A stretch of 64,000 nucleotides of DNA. Origin: Megaustenia siamemsis. Lineage: Eukaryota; Mollusca; Gastropoda; Stylommatophora; Ariophantidae. The position numbers and the translations under genes were made by a program. Under the pieces are notes generated by a model. That model ran no database searches. It had not been told where the DNA came from and worked only from the letters and a program-made list of their open reading frames with translations. Below, one piece after another: positions 26,466 through 37,646 of this stretch. Each line of letters starts with the position of its first letter. Position 1 is the first letter of the stretch. The stretch is taken from positions 81,815,428-81,879,427 of the forward strand of contig JAVIAB010000041.1 in the NCBI GenBank assembly GCA_032433765.1. Reading direction: 5' to 3'.

Positions 26466-26494
26466 GTGTGCATCAAAGAATGACCTATTAAAAC

Positions 26495-26936
26495 TTGGAC
26501 TGAAAGGATTGCCTCCATCAACAGCAAGTAAAGATGATGCTACAACAGCTCAGACTGAAAGGATTGCCTCCATCAACAGCAAGTAAAGATGATACTACAA
26601 CAGCTCGGACTGAAAGGATTGCCACCATCAACAGCAAGTAAAGATGATGCTACAACAGCTTGGACTGAAAGGATTGCCTCCATCAACAGCAAGTAAAGAT
26701 GATACTACAACAGTTCGGACTGAAAGGATTGCCTCCATCAACAGCAAATAAAGATGATGCTACAACAGCTCAGACTGAAAGGATTGCCTCCATCAACAGC
26801 AAATAAAGATGATGCTACAACAGCTCGGACTGAAAGGATTGCCTCCATCAACAGCAAATAAAGATGATGCTACAACAGCTCGGACTGAAAGGATTGCCTC
26901 CATCAACAGCAAATAAAGATGATGCTACAACAGCTC
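26495..26936. repeat. 55-bp minisatellite, left part
   Basis: About eight copies of a unit beginning actgaaaggattgcctccat and ending gatgctacaacagctcgg. It is interrupted by a LINE and continues at 28001. Confidence 0.97.
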
Positions 26937-28000
26937 AAAGACATGTATGATGGTTACACATGTGCAGTTCGAACAGAGGAAGGACTGAGCGAATGTTTCC
27001 CAATAGAAACTGGGGTTAAACAAGGATGTATTTTATCGCCCTTGTTATTTGGAATTGTTATGGACTTCATAATGAAGAAATGCTGCACTGGTAATAAAGG
27101 CATCGAATGGATACAAGGAGACCATTTGGAGGACCTCGACTTTGCTGATGACATAGTTCTCATCAGCAATCAGATAAAAACGATGCAGGAAAACACAAAT
27201 GAACTATCATCAATAGCCAGCAAAATTGGGCTTGAGGTCAATCATGAAAAGACTAAAGTCATGAAAAGTTTAATTCCAACAAGTGACAAAATATACATGG
27301 AAAACAAACCAGTAGAAGAGATCGATCACTTCATCTATCTTGGAAGTCACATTGATCGAGAAGGGGATACGAGCAAAGAAATTAGAATCAGACTGGCTAA
27401 AGCAGCAATGTCTTTCAGAAGCCTTGAAAAGTTGTGGAAATCAAAACTCATTAGCACAAACACAAAACTTAGGCTATTCAAATCAAATGTACTATCAACC
27501 CTTACGTATGCGTGTGAAAGCTGGAAAACAACAAGAGATATAGAAACAAAGTTGAACGCATTCGAAAATAAATGTCTAAGGAAAATACTTGGTATAGAAT
27601 GGAACGAATTCAAAACAAACGAGGAAATTAGAGAAATCGCCAATCAACCACTAATATCTTCAGTAATAAAGAAAAGACGATGGTCATACGTTGGACATGT
27701 GATGAGAAGAGATAATAATCGAATAGCAAAGCAAGCCCTCATATGGGAAACAACAGGTAAAAGAAAAAGAGGAAGACCCAGGGAGACACTGAGAAGAACA
27801 TTGATGAGAGAGGCAAGAGCAGCAGGAATCGGCTCCATCAATGAGATAGAACTGCTTGCACAGAACAGAGACAGATGGCGAGATTTGATAAAATATCTTT
27901 AAAAGAAAACTGCTAGAACAAAAATTCATATAGGAGAAGGTGTATCTTGGTCTACGCCCTATGGGCCGGTTACGGCTCGAAAGGTCAATAGATAGATAGA
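26937..28000 (+). mobile_element. LINE family 1 copy C, 5'-truncated, inserted in 55-bp array
   Basis: A 1064-bp plus-strand insertion flanked by the 11-bp duplication tacaacagctc (26926-26936 and 28001-28011). It contains the second half of RT and the full C-terminus, then a 3' UTR. The 3' end reads cgccctatgggccggttacg, then gctcgaaaggtcaatag and GATA repeats. It is nearly identical to copy D (49994-50670). Confidence 0.92.
26943..27902 (+). pseudogene. LINE family 1 ORF2 fragment, longest intact reading
   Basis: Uninterrupted frame of about 319 LINE codons from MYDGYTCAVRTEEGLSE to RWRDLIKYL and stop. Motifs: TGVKQGCILSPLLFGIVMDF, the catalytic LDFADDIVLIS, KIGLEVNHEKTKVMK, FIYLGSHIDREGD, VLSTLTYACESWKT, RRWSYVGHVMRRDNN and GKRKRGRPRETLRR. 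The N-terminal half of RT and the endonuclease are absent by truncation. The intact frame suggests a young insertion. A few upstream codons come from the array. Confidence 0.9.
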
Positions 28001-28162
28001 TACAACAGCTCAGACTGAAAGGATTGCCTCCATCAACAGCAAGTAAAGATGATGCTACAACAGCTCAGACTGAAAGGATCAGCAAGTAAAGATGATGCTA
28101 CAACAGCTCAGACTGAGAGGATTGCCTCCATCAACAGCAAGTAAAGATGATGCTACAACAGC
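28001..28162. repeat. 55-bp minisatellite, right part
   Basis: Two full and one partial unit (the middle one lacks ttgcctccatcaac) continuing the array interrupted by LINE copy C. Confidence 0.95.
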
Positions 28163-29229
28163 CGAGAAGGCATCTTGATAGTTGTGAAATATTCAAAACA
28201 AGACAGATAGCAGCCGCACCAGAAGCAATGTTATGTAACAGGGGCCACATGATGATACTAGAAGATAGAGCACAGAAAAGCTATAATTCCCAGACTACCA
28301 GGAACTGTATCAACAAACTCAAGCAGGAGCAATACAACAATCGTAAACTGAAGTCTAGTGTTAAATTTGTATGCAGAAGTGACATCCGACATGTCCGCGG
28401 ATTGATCAGATATATGACCATTAATAGTTGTCAGACTAATGTGCATGACACAATGGACAGGTTGTTATGAATATGTCAAGTGAGCTTGAATTATTTAAAA
28501 CCTAGATTACGATACCATCGTAAAAATGATCGCATCAAAACACAAATTCTTCAAATCGGACATTTTGGATGGTCAAACATTCTCAGCTCCCATGTACTTT
28601 CATAATTTACTACTTCCAGTGACCCCTAGGTGCTGGATTTGTTTGTTTTGAGATCAGTGAAGAAAAATTCTCTCCCATTTCATGAGATATCATCTTGTCT
28701 AATGCACAAAATAAAAATTGACAATTTTCAAGAAATTGGTAGTTTTTTCCCATTTTTTTTTTGTTTTTGGCTGTGACCAGGGAAATTTCCTTTGTCATCA
28801 GTGACATCCAAACAAGCCTTTGTAACTTGGGAAACGCAGCGTATAAGGCTATGAGGTAGTCAAACATACTGATGGACTTACGGTGACCGTACCGATAGAC
28901 ATAGTAACACATCTGGTCCATAGGATCAAACTCAGGTCATAGGTCAAACTGAGCCAGGAAATCCGAGTCCCCCATGTCTCGCCTAATGTGATCACACGGG
29001 ACTGTGTCAAGAGTTCAGAGAAATTACTATTTTTAGAGCACCTAATGTTACATTTAAGTGGGAGTAATTGTAAGTATAGTATTATAAATACATCAGTCAC
29101 AGATAGTATGGCAATCTTGAGTTAAGTGTGATCTGGAGGTACCAAGTCATTCAGTAACTCCAGACACCACATCCAGGGCTGTTGAGTGGAGCAAGGTTAT
29201 GACAACTAGTTGTGACTGGATGGGGACAG
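28163..29229. other. Unique stretch, no gene recognised
   Basis: A plus-strand frame of 107 codons (28147-28470) and minus-strand frames of 103 and 83 codons (28610-29100) are open. None has a recognisable motif or good splice context. The part 28840-28990 (tatgaggtagtcaaacatac and onward) has the look of an old mobile element. I assign no function. Confidence 0.4.
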
Positions 29230-29274
29230 TAGATATGACACTGTTGCTACAATTTCAACCTGGTAGTATCTTTG

Positions 29275-30761
29275 TTCAACATCATAACAGTAAGTTAGTT
29301 CAATATCATTTGGAAAACAGAGAAGACGCTACATAAATGGAAAAAAGGAATCATTGTTAAGATTCAAAAAAAGGGCAATCTTAGAGATTGTAACAACTGG
29401 AGAGGCGTGACACTTTTGTCAGTTGCCTCAAAGTTATTCTGCAAAATCATTCTAATTAGAATAAAGGACTAAATAGATACAGTAATGTGTGAAGAACAGG
29501 CAGGGTTTAGAAAAGGGAGAAGCTGCCTTGACCACATTTTCACTCTACGACTTATATTGGAGGAACACATTGAAAAGCAAAAACCTTTTGTACTTAACTT
29601 CATCGACTTCAAAAAAGCATTTGATAGTATTCATAGAGATTCTTTGTAGAAAATTCTGAAGCAATATGGCTTACCATCAAAAATCATAAATATTATCAAA
29701 GACATGTATGATGGTTACACATGTGCAGTTCAAACAGAGGAAGGACTGAGCAAATGTTTCCCAATAGAAACTGGGGTTAAACAAGGATGTATTTTATCGC
29801 CCTTGTTATTTGGAATTGTTATGGACCTCAAAATGAAGACATGCTGCACTGGTAATAAAGGCATCGAATGGATACAAGGAGACCATTTGGAGGACCTCGA
29901 CTTTGCTGATGACATAGTTCTCATCAGCAGCCAGATAAAAACGATGCAGGAAAACACAAATGAACTATCATCAATAGCCAGCAAAATTGGGCTTGAGATC
30001 AATCATGAAAAGACTAAAGTCATGAAAAGTTTAATTCCAACAGATGACAAAATATACATGGAAAAAAAACCAGTAGAAGAGATCGATCACTTTATCTATC
30101 TTGGAAGTCACATTGATCGAGAAGGGGATACAAGTAAAGAAATTAGAATCAGAATAGCTAAAGCAGCAATGTCTTTCAGAAGCCATGAAAAGTTGTGGAA
30201 ATCAAAACTCATCAGCACAAACACAAAACTTAGACTATTCAAATCAAATGTACTATCAACCCTTACGTATGCGTGTGAAAGCTGGAAAACAACAAGAGAT
30301 ATAGAAACAAAGTTGAACGCATTCGAAAATAAACGTCTAAGGAAAATACTTGGTATAGAGTGGAACGAATTCAAAACAAACGAAGAAATTAGAGAAATTG
30401 CCAATCAACCACTAATATCTTCAGTAATAAAGAAAAGAATTTGGTCATATGTTGGACATGTGATGAGAAGAGATAATAACCAAATAGCAAAGCAGGCCCT
30501 CATATGTGAAACAACAGGTAAGAGAAAAAGAGGAAAACCCAGGGAGACACTGAGAAGAACATTGATGAGAGAAACAAGAGCAGCAGGATTCGGCTCCCTC
30601 AATGAGATAGAGCAGCTTGCACAGAACAGAGACAAATGGTGAGATCTGATAAAATATCTTTAAAAGAAAACTGCTAGAACAAAAATTCAGATATGAGAAG
30701 GTGTATTTTGGTCTACGCCCTATGGGCCAGCTACGGCTCGAAAGGTCAATAGATAGATAGA
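29275..30761 (+). mobile_element. LINE family 1 copy B, 5'-truncated, in 37-bp array
   Basis: A 1487-bp plus-strand insertion with target duplication tagtatctttg (29264-29274 and 30762-30772). It carries most of RT. Near its 5' end a small local duplication (ttcaacatcat / ttcaatatcat) disturbs the frame. In-frame stops at about 29470, 29647 and 30640 inactivate it. The 3' end carries the family tail (gccctatgggcc, ctcgaaaggtcaatagatag). Confidence 0.9.
29479..30664 (+). pseudogene. LINE family 1 ORF2 fragment, copy B
   Basis: It reads EEQAGFRKGRSCLDHIFTLR, FIDFKKAFDSIHRD, stop at 29647 (Trp to stop), then MYDGYTCAVQTEEGLSK to RDKW and a second stop at 30640 (TGG to TGA), with the last residues DLIKYL out of reach. 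The catalytic LDFADDIVLIS is present. A dead copy, older than copy C. Confidence 0.88.
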
Positions 30762-30800
30762 TAGTATCTTTGACACTGATGCTACAATTTCAACCTGGTA

Positions 30801-31100
30801 TCCCAACGTAACTGCTAAATGTAATGTAATGTAACGTGTGTTACCGGGGCCTCATTATGTGGGAAGTAAAGAATAGTGACACTGTGACCTTCCAAGCATG
30901 TCGTAAGAGGCGACTAAGGAGGTTCATCGATGGCTTGACAAGCTGTCATTGTAAAAAGCATTGTTATGGAAACATAACCATAGATTTTAGAAGCAGTGAT
31001 CTCCGCAATATGTGCCATTTTGGCACGCAAGGTTTCTGTTTTTGAGATTGTAGTTCTGCCCTATGTGCCGTCTTCGGCTCGAAAAGACATTAGATAGATA
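30801..31100 (+). mobile_element. SINE-like element, copy 1, with LINE family 1 type tail
   Basis: About 300 bp inserted in the 37-bp array, with ggta at both edges. It starts tcccaacgtaactgctaaat, contains catgtcgtaagaggcgacta, and ends with gccctatgtgccgtcttcgg, then ctcgaaaagacattagatag. That tail closely resembles the 3' end of LINE family 1. No clear pol III A and B boxes were seen, so tRNA origin is not claimed. Probably a non-autonomous element mobilised by family 1. Confidence 0.75.
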
Positions 31101-31239
31101 GGTAGTATCTATGACACTATTGCTACAATTTCAACTTTCAACCTGGTAGTATCTATGACACTATTGCTACAATTTCAACTTTCAACCTGGTAGTATCTTT
31201 GACACTGTTGCTACAATTTCAACCTGGTAGTATCTTTGA

Positions 31240-31509
31240 TTTCGCCCGTGTGTTACCGGGGCCTCATTACGTGGGATGTAAAGAATAGTGACACTGTGAC
31301 CTTCCAGGCATGTCGTAAGAGGCGACTAAGGAGGTTGATCGATGGCTTGACAAGCTGTCATTGTAAAAAGCATTGTTATGGAAACAGACCATAGATTTTA
31401 GAAGCAGTGATCTCTGCAATATGTGCCACGCAAGGTTTCTGTTTTTGAGATTGTGGTTCTGCCCTATGTGCCGTCTTCGGCTCGAAAGGACAATAGATAG
31501 ATAGATAGA
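31240..31509 (+). mobile_element. SINE-like element, copy 2
   Basis: A 270-bp copy, slightly shorter at its 5' end, flanked by the 12-bp duplication tagtatctttga (31228-31239 and 31510-31521). It has the same body and tail as copy 1 and an 8-bp internal deletion (cattttgg absent). It ends in GATA repeats. Confidence 0.82.
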
Positions 31510-33895
31510 TAGTATCTTTGACACTATTGCTACAATTTCAACTTTCAACCTGGTAGTATCTTTGACACTGTTGCTACAATTTCAACCTGGTAGTATCTTT
31601 GACACTATTGCTACAATTTCAACTTTCAACCTGGTAGTATCTTTGACACTGTTGCTACAATTTCAACATGGTAGTATCTATGACACTATTTCTACAATTT
31701 CAACTTTCAACCTGGTAGCATCTTTGACACTGTTGCTAAAATTTCAACCTGGTAGTATCTTTGACACTATTGCTACAATTTCAACCTGGTAGTACCTTTG
31801 ACACTATTGCTACAATTTCAACCTGGTAGTATCTTTGACACTATTGCTACAATTTCAACCTGGTAGTATCTATGACACTATTGCTACAATTTCAACTTTC
31901 AACCTGGTAGTATCTATGACACTATTGCTACAATTTCAACTTTCAACCTGGTAGTATCTATGACACTATTGCTACAATTTCAACTTTCAACCTGATAGCA
32001 TCTATGACACTATTGCTACAATTTCAACTTTCAACCTGGTAGTATCTATGACACTATTGCTACAATTTCAACTTTCAACCTGGTAGTATCTATGACACTA
32101 TTGCTACAATTTCAACTTTCAACCTGGTAGTATCTATGACACTATTGCTACAATTTCAACTTTCAACCTGGTAGTATCTTTGACACTATTGCTACAATTT
32201 CAACCTGGTAGTATCTTTGACACTATTGCTACAATTTCAACCTGGTAGTATCTTTGACACTATTGCTACAATTTCAACCTGGTAGTATCTTTGACACTAT
32301 TGCTACAATTTCAACCTGGTAGTATCTATGACACTATTGCTACAATTTCAACTTTCAACCTGGTAGTATCTATGCCACTATTGCTACAATTTCAACTTTC
32401 AACCTGGTAGTATCTTTGACACTATTGCTACAATTTCAACTTTCAACCTGGTAGTATCTTTGACACTGTTGCTACAATTTCAACCTGGTAGTATCTATGA
32501 CACTATTTCTACAATTTCAACTTTCAACCTGGTAGTATCTTTGACACTGTTGCTAAAATTTCAACCTGGTAGTATCTTTGACACTATTGCTACAATTTCA
32601 ACCTGGTAGTACCTTTGACACTATTGCTACAATTTCAACCTGGTAGTATCTTTGACACTATTGCTACAATTTCAACCTGGTAGTATCTATGACACTATTG
32701 CTACAATTTCAACTTTCAACCTGGTAGTATCTATGACACTATTGCTACAATTTCAACTTTCAACCTGGTAGTATCTATGACACTATTGCTACAATTTCAA
32801 CTTTCAACCTGGTAGTATCTATGACACTATTGCTACAATTTCAACTTTCAACCTGGTAGTATCTATGACACTATTGCTACAATTTCAACTTTCAACCTGG
32901 TAGTATCTTTGACACTGTTGCTACAATTTCAACCTGGTGTATCTTTGACACTATTGCTACAATTTCAACTTTCAACCTGGTAGTATCTTTGACACTGTTG
33001 CTACAATTTCAACATGGTAGTATCTATGACACTATTTCTACAATTTCAACTTTCAACCTGGTAGTATCTTTGACACTATTGCTACAATTTCAACCTGGTA
33101 GTATCTTTGACACTATTGCTACAATTTCAACCTGGTAGTACCTTTGACACTATTGCTACAATTTCAACCTGGTAGTACCTTTGACACTATTGCTACAATT
33201 TCAACCTGGTAGTATCTTTGAGACTATTGCTACAATTTCAACCTGGTAGTATCTTTGACACTATTGCTACAATTTCAACCTGGTAGTATCTTTGACACTA
33301 TTGCTACAATTTCAACCTGGTAGTATCTTTGACACTATTGCTACAATTTCAACCTGGTAGTATCTTTGACACTATTGCTACAATTTCAACTTTCAACCTG
33401 GTAGTATCTTTGACACTGTTGCTACAATTTCAACCTGGTAGTATCTTTGACACTATTGCTACAATTTCAACTTTCAACCTGGTAGTATCTTTGACACTAT
33501 TGCTACAATTTCAACTTTCAACCTGGTAGTATCTTTGACACTATTGCTACAATTTCAACTTTCAACCTGGTAGTATCTTTGACACTGTTGCTACAATTTC
33601 AACTTTCAACCTGGTAGTATCTTTGACACTGTTGCTACAATTTCAACCTGGTAGTATCTTTGACACTATTGCTACAATTTCAACTTTCAACCTGTTAGTA
33701 TCTTTGACACTGTTGCTACAATTTCAACCTGGTAGTATCTTTGACACTATTGCTACAATTTCAACTTTCAACCTGGTAGTATCTTTGACACTATTGCTAC
33801 AATTTCAACTTTCAACCTGGTAGTATCTTTGACACTGTTGCTACAATTTCAACCTGGTAGTATCTTTGACACTGTTGCTACAATTTCAACCAACA

Positions 33896-34321
33896 GACGC
33901 TGGTAGTATTGTCTGAAAACATATCGAGCCAAGAAGTTTCACAAGCTTTTTTAGGGTTAGAATGCAGCAGACGGCTGACATCTGGGTCATAACCCAGACA
34001 GGTCCGACCACCTTAGAATGTCAAGTTTTAAACAACTGAAATAAATGCTTGATGGGTCTCTCCCTTCTGATGATCAGATAGTTTCCTATAATTTTTAATC
34101 AAATAAATGTGTTCATTGAGTGTAACAGAAATATAGATAGAATGTTTACCCAAAAAACTGTTTCCGTATGGTGGGTCTATTAGTTTCATCAATAGAATAT
34201 TTACCAATAAGTAATTTTACCTTAAACTGTGTCTAAAGTTTCATTGATAGAAAGTTGACCAAATATTTGTCACAAAATAAATATTGAGAGTCACATTTCA
34301 TCCAAAGACCGAGCCACTCAC
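33896..34321. other. Intronic unique stretch next to the 73-bp exon
   Basis: AT-rich sequence between the 37/46-bp array and the exon at 34322. No feature beyond the adjoining donor site was recognised. Confidence 0.5.
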
Positions 34322-34394
34322 TTTGACTGTTTAGATGACTCTTGCATGTGTTCCTGCAGGGGATTTGGCTGAACTTCCTGTAATTTTATCAAAC
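34322..34394 (-). CDS. Small exon (24 codons), Gln/Ser-rich segment
   Basis: The acceptor GGCTTCTCAG is followed by 73 bp, then donor GTGAGT. Entering in phase 1 it completes a Ser codon and reads LIKLQEVQPNPLQEHMQESS then KQSK, leaving two bases. Those two bases and the first base of the last exon form an Asn codon. A second AG 17 bases inside the exon would break the frame with its neighbours. The following intron is about 27.8 kb long. Confidence 0.65.
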
Positions 34395-34461
34395 CTGAGA
34401 AGCCAAAGTTGAAATGATTACACGAAAATAGTTTGGTAATGATTTTAGTGAAGCCATACAG

Positions 34462-34778
34462 AAGACATCTCTAGCTAGGAGTCAGCAAACTCATCCACAC
34501 AACATGAAACCATCTCTAGCTAGGAGTCAGCAAACTCATCCACACAACATGATGCCATCTCTAGCTAGGAGTCAGCAAACTCATCCACACAACATGAAAC
34601 CATCTCTAGCTAGGAGTCAGCAAACTCATCCACACAACAGGAAACCACCTCTAGCTAAAAGTCAACACACTCTTCCACACAACATGACATCATCTCTAGC
34701 TAGAAGTCAGCAAAATCACCCACATAACATGAAGCCATCTATAGCTAGGAGTCAGCAAACTCATCCACACAACATGTC
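34462..34778. repeat. 45-bp minisatellite, about seven copies
   Basis: The unit is catctctagctaggagtcag then caaactcatccacacaacat and gaaac. Copies 4 and 5 are the most diverged. The 107-codon plus-strand frame through it (15-residue repeats ARSQQTHPHNM) is an array artefact. Confidence 0.93.
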
Positions 34779-34829
34779 TGTCTGCGATCAGGACTCAGTC
34801 AGAGTAGGATCCCAGACTCTCACATGAAG

Positions 34830-35300
34830 TCAGCTGTCAGGCCAAGTGTGTTGATCGCCCCCACAGACAGAACATCACAGTTAGAGTCTACCATATCCAC
34901 TCTGATTGAACACCCGTTAAAACGTTGCACTGTGTTCTGCGCCAGTGGCCCAGTGCATCCGATTTCAGTCAGCATTTTATTCAGGTTTGCTTTTCTTAGC
35001 CTTTGATTGCCCCCAATCTTCCTGCAAGGCAACAGATGATCTTTTCTGTAGGGGGATTCTGCCCTTAGACGGTCGGCCTTCCCAGGTTTACGAGCACCGT
35101 CTGCCCGAGTCACTAGAGGTGACACCTCTGAAGTCGGAGTAAATCTGCCTGCATGGCGAGGGGCATCCTGTAATGGGATAAAACAGACTTTACACGCAAA
35201 ATTCAGTCCCACAAAATTGAGTGGGTGGGACTTCGTCAAAGGTCAAAGCTGACGAAAGCGAACGAACGAACGAACTAGAGGTGACTAACACAGCCATGCG
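34830..35300 (-). mobile_element. Possible 5' fragment of a non-LTR element with paired hairpins
   Basis: The block 35062-35125 resembles 56535-56605 in the 5' region of LINE family 3. Both have a 7-bp stem (agacggt/accgtct here) followed by a 5-bp stem (gtcac/gtgac here). The minus-strand frame 34820-35239 (139 codons, with SEVSPLVTRADGARKPG) covers it but has no RT motif. I read this as a 5' leader relic of a retrotransposon, not a host gene. Confidence 0.5.
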
Positions 35301-35778
35301 ACTTGTAATGTGAGGAAACTGCAACAAGGAACGCTTTTCATGCATAGCTTTCAATTGTTCCTGCCACCTATCCCCATATATTAGGCCATCGTTGATGACT
35401 CCAATTATGATCATATAGACACACAGTAAGTCGTAAAATTATCCCTGTCGCACATCAAACAGCATACCATAAGATTTGCGCACGGCCGGTTTAGGGAACC
35501 ATTATGATGATGTAGCACACAAAAAAGTCGCCCAACACTTAATCTCGTTCCATTTAGATTTCTGTGTGATTACTCTAGTGTAAGCAGCCTACGACGAACA
35601 AAACACGAAGCAAATTCCCCAAAGAGACAAAACTGCGGCTGACGAAGTAGTTTACATTAATGTGTACATGGAAATAACTTGCGTCAAAGAATACCATCAA
35701 CGGTCATGAACAGCACATCAAACTGACGAACACCATGTAAACATTCAGGCATGGGTGTATTCCTGTGACTCCAACCGG

Positions 35779-36075
35779 ATGAAAGCCGTGGTCACTGCCA
35801 TCACCTCCATCGTCATGTTACTTGTGATCATAACGCATGCACTGCTGTCTTCTTTGACTATTCTGCCTGCAGAGCATGCAGTAAATGCCCATGCACACCT
35901 ATTGTGTCATGTTATGGATCACACATCTCACAGAGATCATATCAATAGTGAGGAAGTGCTCAACCAAATCAATTCTCAGGACAAGTTAAAGATCGGTGGT
36001 AAAAAAACAAAAGTTAAAATGGTGCGGACAAGATCTACAGGCCTTGCAAAGACAAAATTATTCTACAGGACATAA
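35779..36075 (+). CDS. Possible small membrane-anchored ORF or first exon
   Basis: From ATG at 35779 the frame reads MKAVVTAITSIVMLLVIITH then ALLSSLTILPAEHAV and a polar, His/Asn-rich region, ending KTKLFYRT and stop at 36075 where the 36-bp array begins. Residues 3 to about 28 form one strong hydrophobic segment with few charges before it, fitting a signal anchor. A GT-containing site near 35996 (ggtggtaaaa) could be a donor, making this a first exon of a plus-strand gene nested in an intron of the minus-strand gene. No family recognised, and it may equally be a chance frame. Confidence 0.3.
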   Translation: MKAVVTAITSIVMLLVIITHALLSSLTILPAEHAVNAHAHLLCHVMDHTSHRDHINSEEVLNQINSQDKLKIGGKKTKVKMVRTRSTGLAKTKLFYRT

Positions 36076-37276
36076 TACCAGGCAAGAGAGAACAATATCT
36101 ACAGGACATAACACCAGGCAAGAGAGAACAATATCTACAGGACATAATACCAGGCAAGAGAGAACAATATCTACAGGACATAACACCAGGCAAGAGAGAA
36201 CAATATCTACAGGACATAATACCAGGCAAGAGAGAACAATATGTACAGGACATAATACCAGGCAAGAGAGAACAATATGTACAGGACATAACACCAGGCA
36301 AGAGAGAACAATATCTACAGGACATAACACCAGGCAAGAGAGAACAATATGTACAGGACATAACACCAGGCAAGAGAGAACAATATCTACAGGACATAAC
36401 ACCAGGCAAGAGAGAACAATATCTACAGGACATAACACCAGGCAAGAGAGAACAATATCTACAGGACACAACACCAGGCAAGAGAGAACAATGTGTACAG
36501 GACACAACACCAGGCAAGAGAGAACAATGTGTACAGGACATAACACCAGGCAAGAGAGAACAATATCTACAGGACATAACACCAGGCAAGAGAGAACAAT
36601 GTGTACAGGACATAACACCAGGCAAGAGAGAACAATATCTACAGGACACAACACCAGGCAAGATAGAACAATGTGTACAGGACATAACACCAGGCAAGAG
36701 AGAACAATATCTACAGGACATAACACCAGGCAAGAGAGAACAATGTGTACAGGACATAACACCAGGCAAGAGAGAACAATATCTACAGGACATAACACCA
36801 GGCAAGAGAGAACAATGTGTACAGGACATAACACCAGGCAAGAGAGAACAATATCTACAGGACACAACACCAGGCAAGAGAGAACAATGTGTACAGGACA
36901 TAACACCAGGCAAGAGAGAACAATATCTACAGGACATAACACCAGGCAAGAGAGAACAATATGTACAGGACACAACACCAGGCAAGAGAGAACAATGTGT
37001 ACAGGACACAACACCAGGCAAGAGAGAACAATATGTACAGGACACAACACCAGGCAAGAGACAACAATATGTACATGACATAACACCAGGCAAGAGAGAA
37101 CAATATGTACAGGACACAACACCAGGCAAGAGAGAACAATATGTACAGGACATAACACCAGGCAAGAGAGAACAATATGTACAGGACATAACACCAGGCA
37201 AGAGAGAACAATATCTACAGGACATAACACCAGGCAAGAGAGAACAATATGTACAGGACATAACACCAGGCAAGAG
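36060..37276. repeat. 36-bp minisatellite, about 34 copies
   Basis: The unit is aggacataacaccaggcaag then agagaacaatatctac. Variants are atatctac, atatgtac and atgtgtac, plus cataac/cacaac. The length is a multiple of three and the unit lacks stops in most frames. Two plus and three minus frames therefore stay open, the longest 435 codons. Those readings are not taken as genes. Confidence 0.96.
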
Positions 37277-37546
37277 AAGACAAAGCAAACAGAGAAAGCG
37301 ATAGGATGAGAACATCAGAGAATGGACATGATAGCCCCTCATGACATCTCAGAAAAGCTCTTGATCATGAAGATTGGAGGGAAGTGTGATGAGCTCATCA
37401 AGAATGTCTCATGACATTGAGGTCATGGATCTAATGAATAATGGCTACAAGAAATTCTGCACATGGACTTCCTGTATACAGAGATCTAGTGTCAATGTCT
37501 TATAATTACAGAACCAAATGACAATGAGCTGAGACTGGATACTCAC

Positions 37547-37604
37547 TTTCTGTTTTAAGGCCATTAATTGTCTCTAACTTCTTCTGTGCTATATTCTTGC
37601 TAGC
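37547..37604 (-). CDS. Small exon (19 codons), helical segment
   Basis: The acceptor TGCCATGTCCAG is followed by 58 bp, then donor GTGAGT. In the phase set by the previous exon it reads ASKNIAQKKLETINGLKTE plus one base. The alternative AG four bases downstream would put an in-frame stop into the exon, so the chosen acceptor is favoured. It is short, so taken alone it would be weak. The evidence is the perfect donor, the phase agreement and the open reading. Confidence 0.62.
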
Positions 37605-37646
37605 CTGGACATGGCAACAAACAGACATTGTAAGTATGGGCAACAT

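Larger units (their letters stand above)
29230..33895. repeat. 37/46-bp minisatellite interrupted by three retroelements
   Basis: The basic unit is 37 bp: tggtagtatctttgacacta then ttgctacaatttcaacc. A 46-bp form carries an extra ttcaacttt. Unit order is irregular. Segments are 29230-29274, 30762-30800, 31101-31239 and 31510-33895. The intervening DNA is one LINE and two SINE-like copies. Confidence 0.96.

Noticed and set aside
34820..35239. 139-codon minus frame as a host gene
   Set aside because: It overlaps the hairpin block shared with a LINE leader and has no recognisable domain or splice support.
36035..37342. 435- and 402-codon minus frames with Cys/Leu/Pro repeats
   Set aside because: Translation of the 36-bp array; all frames stay open because the unit is stop-free and divisible by three.
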